From: Pontederia crassipes
Lineage: Eukaryota > Streptophyta > Magnoliopsida > Commelinales > Pontederiaceae
Assembly: GCA_030549335.1 (NCBI GenBank)
Contig: CM060198.1
Span: 53,577,995 to 53,641,994 of the forward strand
Direction of reading: 5' to 3'
DNA: 64,000 nucleotides
Shown: piece by piece, positions 58,201-64,000 of the stretch
Layout: the number at the start of each line of letters is the position of its first letter
Position numbering within the stretch: the stretch's first letter is position 1
The notes under the pieces: generated by a model
The model's database searches: none
What the model was told of the DNA's origin: nothing
What the model saw: the letters and a program-made list of their open reading frames with translations, nothing else
Position numbers and translations under genes: made by a program

Positions 58201-58285
58201 ACATTTTCATTGGGGGGGTTGTACCGCTAGCTGACCGCAGCATTTTTACGCATCTCCACCTCCCAACATAAACATTTTGATGTAT
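34202..58285 (-). CDS. SABRE / KINKY POLLEN-like bridge-like lipid-transfer protein, 3' 14 exons (5' part beyond window)
   Basis: Exons on the minus strand: 58285-56470, 55862-55762, 42370-42014, 41874-41756, 40662-40416, 40218-39994, 39473-39334, 37948-37876, 36652-36551, 36471-36310, 36099-35752, 35646-35479, 35396-35009 and 34305-34202. They join in frame with GT-AG introns to about 1450 residues, the C-terminal half of a protein of about 2600. Marks of [155 protein letters not shown], and the end [13 protein letters not shown]-family proteins (BLTP2/Hobbit group) form long lipid-carrying grooves at ER-membrane contacts and affect cell expansion, root hairs and pollen tubes. The intron 42371-55761 is about 13.4 kb and full of transposons. 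No exon shows a break. Confidence 0.92.
34698..34850. repeat. Compound microsatellite
   Basis: (TA)n at about 34698-34721, (GA)n at 34725-34742, then TG/ATGC/ATGT runs at 34808-34850. It lies in the last intron of the SABRE-like gene. Confidence 0.85.
36236..36270 (-). mobile_element. Short RTE-LINE 3' tail copy
   Basis: On the minus strand this reads cctagtgggataaggctt followed by (TTG)n, the last ~35 bp of the RTE-type 3' end seen at 25500-25557. It is extremely 5'-truncated, in a SABRE intron. I could not find a clear target duplication. Confidence 0.6.
37150..37385 (+). mobile_element. Old LINE 3' fragment (zinc-finger RVT region)
   Basis: The plus strand holds degenerate coding for the zinc-binding domain downstream of LINE reverse transcriptases. 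A CxxC pair (QCTHCIC) is followed, after a frame change, by [10 protein letters not shown], the typical HLFF.C block. Then comes a VLWVIWL stretch like the C-terminal LW.IW motif of plant LINE ORF2. It lies in the SABRE intron 36653-37875. RT itself is absent. Confidence 0.55.
38410..38461 (+). mobile_element. 52-bp RTE-tail insertion with 19-bp target duplication
   Basis: The insert begins gatccatgtagccgac, continues through the RTE 3' end and ends in (TTG)n. It is flanked by perfect direct repeats tgcattaaccaaaggatat at 38391-38409 and 38462-38480 (the first t may be shared with the tail). This is a clean product of target-primed reverse transcription truncated after about 50 bases. It sits in the SABRE intron 37949-39333. 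Confidence 0.88.
42851..43052 (-). mobile_element. RTE-tail-bearing repeat with 26-bp tandem duplication
   Basis: Read on the minus strand, a (TTG)n tail at 42851-42866 is preceded by the RTE 3' end (gtagccgaccccacctagtg). Further upstream come about 130 bp (gttgtgttaggccccgacag and so on) absent from the shorter copies. The left-over end at 43003-43051 has a perfect tandem repeat of accggctataaaatataggcggagtt. This is either a longer LINE fragment or a non-autonomous element that borrows the tail. Confidence 0.65.
43139..43781 (+). pseudogene. Yellow-Stripe-Like (YSL) transporter fragment
   Basis: Three consecutive exons, 43139-43236, 43349-43483 and 43586-43781, are separated by GT-AG introns with conserved signals. 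They code for part of an OPT/YSL metal-nicotianamine transporter: [88 protein letters not shown] and LYGLQGYQS. In YSL proteins this segment spans membrane helices in the middle of the chain. The frame stops where the family continues (GYKVF) and neither end of the gene is present. Introns are kept, so it was copied as genomic DNA, not from mRNA. It lies antisense inside the large SABRE intron. Confidence 0.8.
43785..44346. other. AT-rich intron sequence
   Basis: Intronic spacer between the YSL fragment and the Gypsy remnant. It includes a short duplication of tttaattattttttttaggt at about 44267-44304. No gene seen. Confidence 0.45.
44347..46208 (-). mobile_element. Deleted Ty3/Gypsy remnant with two LTRs
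   Basis: LTRs at 44347-44795 (449 bp) and 45777-46208 (432 bp) begin TGTAGG and end CATCA on the minus strand. They are visibly more diverged than those of the 9.4-16.6 kb element, so this copy is older. Only about 1 kb lies between them. A short stretch resembles the end of Gypsy pol ([17 protein letters not shown]). Most of gag and pol are missing. It is a broken fossil, essentially an internally deleted element. I could not show a target duplication. Confidence 0.75.
46270..47850 (+). mobile_element. L1-type LINE copy B, 5' part: 5'UTR repeats and ORF1
   Basis: GC-rich DNA starting with three 35-bp tandem units (46307-46411). ORF1 follows: a zinc knuckle [14 protein letters not shown] and a second partial [10 protein letters not shown] at about 46520-46610. 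After a frame change comes a long frame to 47782 with blocks [48 protein letters not shown] and [11 protein letters not shown], then a Pro/Arg/Ser-rich tail. ORF1 proteins of L1 elements bind the RNA and assemble the RNP. The same ORF1 is found in copy C at 59.2-60.9 kb. It lies in the SABRE intron, antisense to the gene. It stops abruptly at about 47.85 kb, where an oppositely oriented LINE begins. Confidence 0.8.
46307..46411 (+). repeat. 35-bp x3 tandem repeat in LINE 5'UTR
   Basis: Units start at 46307, 46342 and 46377, each built on cgtctccggcagcccctgct and ending ggcgccacc. The related copy C has a single unit at about 59214-59246, so unit number varies between copies. 5'UTR repeats in LINEs can carry promoter activity; that role is not shown here. 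Confidence 0.75.
47822..51060 (-). mobile_element. L1-type LINE copy A: endonuclease and reverse transcriptase, minus strand
   Basis: On the minus strand the endonuclease part (about 51030-50189) includes [37 protein letters not shown] and FSDHTPLMW. One in-frame TAG separates it from a 781-codon open frame (50167-47822). That frame holds the complete reverse transcriptase: [47 protein letters not shown], the YADD active site ([14 protein letters not shown]), [14 protein letters not shown] and the [13 protein letters not shown] zinc-RVT start. The first ~35 residues of the endonuclease are missing at the right end. The 3' end (zinc finger, hairpin, poly-A) is missing at the left. This is the best preserved LINE coding sequence in the window, from a subfamily distinct from B and C. 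Confidence 0.85.
51061..51343. other. Junction segment between LINE A and LINE B
   Basis: GC-rich sequence of about 280 bp that I cannot align to either LINE's endonuclease or RT. On the minus strand it is open for about 100 codons ([20 protein letters not shown]), perhaps the end of an ORF1. It may be filler from the rearrangement that joined the two. Confidence 0.4.
51344..53481 (+). mobile_element. L1-type LINE copy B, 3' part: RT to 3' end
   Basis: The plus strand starts at the RT block corresponding to [15 protein letters not shown] and runs through [46 protein letters not shown], the active-site block as HADD in place of YADD ([12 protein letters not shown]), [16 protein letters not shown] and ARWVGRIMG. 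The zinc-RVT part ([13 protein letters not shown]) is at 53070-53120. It has several stops and frame changes and is inactive. The 3'UTR ends with a hairpin at 53436-53461 and an A-rich tail (caaaagaaaa). Whether it belongs to the same insertion as the ORF1 at 46.3-47.8 kb is inferred from orientation and family only. Confidence 0.75.
53436..53461 (+). other. 3'-terminal hairpin of LINE B
   Basis: A 9-bp perfect stem GGATGACTA / TAGTCATCC with loop ccaaatgt, followed within 20 bases by the A-rich end. The equivalent hairpin of LINE D is at 55367-55393. Confidence 0.8.
53482..55411 (+). mobile_element. L1-type LINE copy D, 5'-truncated
   Basis: The plus strand starts inside RT. Blocks: [70 protein letters not shown], then [32 protein letters not shown] and the C-terminal region to about 55270. 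The 3'UTR has a terminal hairpin (55367-55393) and ends in (A)8 at 55404-55411. The endonuclease and ORF1 are absent and frames are broken in several places. An AT-rich segment at about 54455-54640, unlike LINE coding sequence, interrupts it and carries gtagtgggtagtta twice (a possible secondary insertion). The copy lies directly after the tail of LINE B. Confidence 0.78.
55367..55393 (+). other. 3'-terminal hairpin of LINE D
   Basis: A 9-bp perfect stem GGACGACTA / TAGTCGTCC with loop ccaccttgc, then ctctttcttct and the poly-A. One stem pair differs from LINE B (C-G in place of T-A) with both sides changed. Confidence 0.8.
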
Positions 58286-59194
58286 CTGTGGTTGGAAACA
58301 AGTTGCCTAAACAAAACAAATAAAGAAATAACATCATTTTTTTATAATAAAGCAACTACTGAAGATACCATACACTAATAAACAGGTTGTATTTGTCAAA
58401 ATAAATCAACCAGAAGATAAGGCACATAAGTTAAGAAAGATCATTTACAACAATACTAGGATAACCACAAGTAGCTGACACAAAATAAGGACACATCCGG
58501 CTCAAAAGAATTTAAGGACACCTGATTAAAACATCATAATCAGTAGATAACAACCAGTTAAACAGAAAAACCAGTACTAGCAAAGCAATGGCACCACAAT
58601 GGACTCTACCTCAATCTGTATATCAAATATCAAGTATATGAGTTCAAGGAATCCTCCTTCCTAATGCTTCTTTTTTTTACATAGATAAATGTGTTCTTAA
58701 CTTTTTTCTGAATTTTTCCTCTTTCTTACCTTTTTTATCGTTCTAAAAAATGATGAACTTTGCACTGACTTAACTCCTGTCTCCAGCAACAAAATTAAAT
58801 GTTCGTTTTTTCCCCTTTGGCTTTAGGTTATTGTCAGTTTTCCTTTTTTCATTTTTTCCTGAGATAGATGCCCCTTATCCTTGAGAGATCAACTCCACCA
58901 TGAAATAAGGGAAAGTATGATGTAGTCCTGTTGTGATACAGAAATTACTGTGAATGTTTTCCCCTTTCTTAAAGGAAGATCTTATTTGGATATGTTATTG
59001 TTAAATCATCAAGCCTTCCTATGCCAACGATTTAAGTAACTATGATTTCTCAAGGAACAATAGAAGTACTTCTTATTTTTTCATGATGAAGGAGAGGATG
59101 ACTTACGGAATTACAGCAGTTATCCACTTTATACCAAAATAAAACATGAGATTTACAAGTGTGTACAAACCGAATTGACATAGGTCTAATAACG
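58286..59194. other. SABRE intron sequence upstream of the first visible exon
   Basis: AT-rich intron without coding signal. It runs into LINE C. The next exon of the SABRE-like gene lies beyond 64000. Confidence 0.5.
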
Positions 59195-62100
59195 ACCCCC
59201 CCCCCCCACCCCCCGGTTTCCGGCAGCCCCAGCCGGCGGCGCCACCAACCACTACCATACCAATCTGAATCGCGATGCGGCCACAGCTACAGCAACTGGG
59301 GGACGGCTGGACAGCCATCTCCCGTTACAGATCCAGTCGCCAGACACCCACCCACTGCTTCAGGTGTTTAGGCGAGGGCCATTTTGCGCGCTAGTGCTCT
59401 GCCCCTCTCCGTTGTCTCGCCTGTGGCAGGGAGGGACACCGGCGAACAGAATGCCCACGCGCTCACCAGAAGCTGACGAACACCCACACTGCTGCTGTAT
59501 CGTCGTCGCCGACGGAGCCGAGGACTACACCTCCCCCCACCGTCTCTGTCCCCTGGTCGCCATCGATTCAATGGTCGACGGAGTTCCTTCAACAGTGTCT
59601 CATCGGCGAACCGAATGGCAATCCACCCGACCTAGCGGCCCTTCGAACGGCGATTGTGACGAGCATCGGCGCTTCCCCACCTTTCCATCTGAGTTGTGTG
59701 TCGCCGGCGCGTTGGCTCATCGTCCCTGGTTCGAAGCAGCAGGGGGAAGCTCTTCTGGCCGCTGCATCCCCTGTTTCGTCTGGAAGCTCCGTCCTATGGC
59801 GGTCGTGGCGAGAGGAGGACGGGGCAGAGGTCGTGCAGGCAGCGACCACGTGTACGATCAACATTCGGGGCATTCCGCTTCACCTCCTGCAACCAGAGGT
59901 GGACCTGGCTGTTGCTCGAGTGGTCGGCAACCCTACTTCTCCCTCTCTGCCAGTGGTGGGGTCGCCGGACTTATCCGCGGTGTCCGTAGAGCTCGCGTTG
60001 CAGCCGGGCGCCAGTGTTCCATCATCTGTCATCCTGAGCGCATGTCCCAGCACCTTTCGTCTCCGGTTGCGGCGTGCGGACACTGTGGGGTCGTGGGCGG
60101 ACATTGCGGCTGGCCCTCCTCCAGCGTCTCTACAGGCGGCACCAGTGACAACTGGCATGCAGACGCCATCATCGGGGCAGCGCACGACTATAGAGCGCAT
60201 GGGGACCTGTACGGGACAAAGACTTAAATTCAAACCCCCCTTCACCAACCTCCAGTTCAACCTTTTTCCCTCCACCACACCCAATCTCTCCAGGAGGCGC
60301 ACCAGATCGCACCCATAACACGTCCCAATCCAAGCCAACCACACACCCAACTGGCTCAACCCAACATCAACACGAACCCACTGAACCCCCAACGCAACTA
60401 ACCTCACAAACCCGCCCCCAGCCCGGTCCGGGCGTGACACAACCCGACCCGGGCGTGCTGTCGCACACCGGGCATCCACCTCTGCCCTGTCACAGATCGC
60501 CCTCCCCGACGACCTTTCCTCCAGCTCCCCGACCTCTAGGCGAACCCCACCCATCAACCACCCCCCTCCCACCGTCACATCCTCCCCCTGGAATGGCTGC
60601 GCCCGAAGACAACCTAACAGCCGCCCACAACCCGCCGCTGCAGAACACTCCGCAACAGCCAGGCCTCCCCTCCCATCCTGTCGCCGGGCGACCACAATGG
60701 GGGCTCGGCCCCGTGTCTACATGCGCCGGCGGCCAAGTGGAGAGGCCGCGTCCCAGCCAGTTGTGAGCTCAACATCCCAGCTGCTGATGATGCAAGCGTC
60801 TGCGAACACCCCTGCGAGGGGCAGGCTGAGAGTGAACCGGCCCTCCTTCCTGGTCGATCTGACATGGAGGTCCAGGAGGTTGCTGACCTGGCAGGCTTCC
60901 GGCTGGTGCGCCGACCTCCCTGCCCACGGCCAGGTGCACCACGGCGGCTCCTAGCTGTTCACCGGTCACCGCATCATTTCTACTTACTTTCACGAGGTGG
61001 CACAAGGAGGAAGACAGTGGTGGGCAACGGCTCACCCACACGGGGGACGGTTACTGTTTCCCTATGAAGGTACTAACATGAAATGTCCGCGGCCTCGGCG
61101 ATGAGGGGAGGCACCGAACTCTTGGTCGCTATATACGAGAATGGGAAGCTGACGTCGTACTGCTGCAGGAAACCAAACTCATGGAGTGTAGTTCGAGGAT
61201 GTGGGAGCAGGTGGGAGGTTCTCGACTCACCCAGCACATTTCACTTGATGCGGTGGGTCGCTGGAGGGCTGATCAGTTCACCTTGGAGGACTCATGGATA
61301 GACTGCTTTTCGATGACAGCTCACCTGAGACATATCATGGATGGATCCTCTTACCTTCTTTCCTGTGTATATGGGCCCTGTTCGGGATCCCTTAGAGCCG
61401 CCATGTGGGAGGAGCTCTCGGCCGCGCTCATGCACTTCCCAGACACCCGGTGGCTGATTGGGGGCGATTTCAATGTCACACTTGACATCGAAGATCGTCC
61501 CAACATATGGCTGGGGAGAGACACAGGAGCCGAGGAGTTCAGAGATTTCATCGACGCTCGGTCGTTGTTCGACTTTCCGACAACGAACTGTAGATTCACT
61601 TGGCGGAGCACTGCGACGCCTTCCTCCAGATCGAGGCTAGACAGATTTCTCGGCTCGTTGGAGCTGGTTGTAGCACACCAGCTTGCTGATGTACGGGCCA
61701 TGGACCGTTTTCAAACCACACACCCCTTCTGTGGAGGTCTAATGACGGTCACCCCTTGCGCTCTATTTTCCGCTTTGATCGTTCTTCACTCTTGGGGGAT
61801 GGCTTCAGACAGATGATGGCGGAGCACTGACAGAGCATTGCGACCTCCGACTCCGCGGCGCGGACTCTTGCCTCCAAGCTTCACAGCTTGAGGGGCTTCC
61901 TTCAGAATCGTCGGTGGCTGATCCGGACAGCCAGTGCGGTGCGGAGGACCGAGGCATTAGAGGTGATTGCCCAGGTTGACAAGGAGGACTCCCGCCACCT
62001 CATGAAGGCCGAGGTGGTACAGCATAGACAGGCCCAGGGCACCATCCAATGGCAGCGCTCCCGACACTTCAAGAGGGAGATGCCAATACTAGGTTCTTTC

Positions 62101-64000
62101 ACCTGTACGCAAGCTCGCACCGACGAGCAAATCGGATTGACCAGCAAGAGGTGATGGGACAGAGGATCACCAGCCACCAGGGGATCGGGGCTGCCATCGC
62201 ATCCTTTCACTAGGACTTCTCCAGACGGCAACCCCCGTCGACATGGAGGTGGTCCCCCAAGGGTATCTCTTGTCTTACTGATGATCAGTCATCCATGTTA
62301 ATGCAGACCATCACCGAGGACGAGGTCACAAATGCGCTTCAGAACCTCAATGGCGAGGGGTCTCCTGGCCCAGCTGGCTTCCCGATTTTCTTTTACAAGG
62401 AGTTCTGGTCCATGGTGCACGAGAACGTCATGGCAGTCATCCAGGAGTTCTCGAGCGGGAATCGGGGCTTTGAACGCCTGAACCAGTTCCTACTGTTCAT
62501 GCTCCCCAAGCGCACGCCGACAGAAAGAGTGGACTTCAGGCCGATCACCTTATCCAACGCCATCTACCTCTTGGTGGCTCTGGTATTGGCCAATCGGCTC
62601 CGAGAGGTGCTCCCCGACCTCATTCACCCAACCCAGTCAGCTTTCATCCAAGGCTGATCCATCACTGATAGTTACACCATGATTTCTGAGATCATCATAC
62701 ACTGGAGGCGGAGGCCTTTCTCTGGAAAGTTGACTTCTCTAAGGCATATGACTCCATCTCATGATCTTTTCTTTGGCACTCCCTGCAGGTTAGGGGCTTC
62801 CCGATGACTTGGATATCTTGGATGAAGCAATGCATCGCTACTGCTTCATTCTCAGTCCTGATCAACGGAGCGATGGCTGGGGGCTGGGTGCAGCCGCAGA
62901 GGGGTGTCCGACAGGGATGCCCCCTCGCGCCCATGTTATTCACAGTGGCAGTCGATGGTCTCGCCAGATGCACTCAGGAGGCTTGCTGCCGGTGGGCTGA
63001 TACCGCTTCAGTATGCTGACGACACTCTTTTCTTCGTGGAGGGATCGGAGCAGGAAGCTAGACGTGTGGCCATTCTGGTGGAGCTTTTCGGCGCGACTTC
63101 GGGCCTCGAGATCAACCATGCCAAATCCTCTTTTATCCCTTTTGGCATGGTCCCCGAGGATGCTTTGGGCTGCGCGGAGGCGTTCCACACACCGGTCGGC
63201 GCCTTACCAATCACGTATCTTGGCCTCCCACTTTCAGATCATCATATTGGTTCTCGGATGTGGGCCCCGATTATTGAGAGATTGAAGCATAGACTTCAAG
63301 GGTGGAGTTCACAACTTTTGTCGAGTGGTGGTCATCTTGTTCTGCTCAAATCTGTTCTCTCATCACTCCCAACATATTTCATGTCTGTTCTCCGGATGCC
63401 TGCCCAAGTGTTGACTCGGATTGACTCATTGAGGAGCAGATTTTTTTGACAGGATTGCAGCTCTACTCGTAGGGCTCATCTGGTTGCTTGGTAGTGCATA
63501 TGTAGGCCCAGCTCCCTGGGGCGATTGGGAGTCTGGGGCTTGCGCACCACCAACTGGGCACTCCTTACTCGGTGGGTGGGACGGATCATGGGTCCCGCGG
63601 ACAGTCTATGGAGGCAGGTTTTCTTCACTTGCTACAGTCAAGACCTCTCTTGGAGCACCAGACCTATCCTACCTAGAGGTGCGTCTTCCTTTTGGCGGGG
63701 TGTGGCAGCACTCTTCCTCCGGGTACGCCCATTTATGACTTCATCACTTGGCTCCGGGGAGGTTTTCTCATTTTGGCGACACGACTGACTGGCTACCGGG
63801 AGGTCCGCTAGCAGAGTTTTTTCCCCGGCTGTGGGCCTTGACAGTACATCCTGACGCGTCTATGGCTAAGTGTTGGTCTGAGAGAGGTGGCCCAAGCACT
63901 TGTTCTTGGACTCCCCTGTTTGGCTCTCTCTCCGATCAGCGTTTTTCTGAGCTATTACTTCTTCACCAGAGGATTGCTCCCCTCCGCCCGGATCCCTCGC
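59195..64000 (+). mobile_element. L1-type LINE copy C, partial at window edge
   Basis: The plus strand starts with a C-rich tract (about 59198-59216) and a ccggcagccccagccggcgg unit. ORF1 follows with two zinc knuckles ([13 protein letters not shown] and CLACGREGHRRTEC) and the frame 59656-60318 (blocks PPDLAALRTAIV, NIRGIPLHLLQPEVDLAVAR, GSWADIAAG). ORF2 begins at about 61071 with the endonuclease NVRGLGDEGRHRTLGR, VVLLQETKLMECSSRMW and [19 protein letters not shown] follows at 62295 onward ([59 protein letters not shown]). The Trp before NVRGLG is a stop (tga) and several further stops and frame changes occur, so it is dead. It sits in a SABRE intron, antisense to the gene, and continues past 64000 before its 3' end. 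Confidence 0.85.

Overview
This window is nuclear DNA of a flowering plant. Spliced genes with GT-AG introns are set in AT-rich spacer and packed with plant transposons. The gene set (a three-domain jacalin lectin, an EBS/SHL-type BAH-PHD reader, an RTE1-type protein, a UBE2W-type E2, SABRE/KINKY POLLEN, and a Yellow-Stripe-Like fragment) is land-plant specific or plant typical. A monocot is plausible, but I cannot fix the genus from the sequence alone.

Layout from left to right. 1-2.2 kb: a 1.34-kb non-autonomous hAT element with a perfect 8-bp target duplication, then the lectin promoter. 2.2-7.0 kb: jacalin-related lectin gene (+), 7 exons, about 600 aa. 7.0-9.3 kb: spacer with a duplicated segment and weak unassigned exon-like pieces. 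9.3-17.2 kb: a 3' fragment of a DEAD-box helicase (RH41-like) pseudogene (-), split by a young Ty3/Gypsy element (9415-16567) with two 731-bp LTRs. 18.9-22.3 kb: BAH-PHD chromatin reader (-), 5 exons. 23.6-24.5 kb: RTE1/RTH-like gene (-), probably with a 5'UTR exon near 26.75 kb. 25.3-25.6 kb: 3' end of an RTE-clade LINE. 28.0-29.1 kb: a second hAT-like element. 31.1-33.2 kb: UBE2W-type ubiquitin-conjugating enzyme (+), 6 exons. 34.2-58.3 kb: the 3' 14 exons of a SABRE/KIP (bridge-like lipid-transfer) gene (-), whose 5' part lies beyond the right edge.

The SABRE introns are the transposon sink of the window. One intron of about 13.4 kb (42371-55761) holds an RTE-derived repeat, a three-exon fragment of a YSL metal-chelate transporter, a deleted Gypsy remnant, and three pieces or copies of GC-rich L1-type LINEs in both orientations. 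The next intron upstream holds a further LINE that runs off the window. The exons on both sides keep frame and splice sites, so the host gene looks functional despite this load.

The signals I would look at first are four. A 3'-terminal hairpin is shared by two LINE copies and differs by a compensatory base-pair change. A 52-bp RTE-tail insertion has a 19-bp target duplication, and the same tail recurs four times in the window. The Gypsy insertion splits a helicase reading frame that resumes on the far side. The lectin start codon sits alone in its first coding exon. I found no wholly new biological system.
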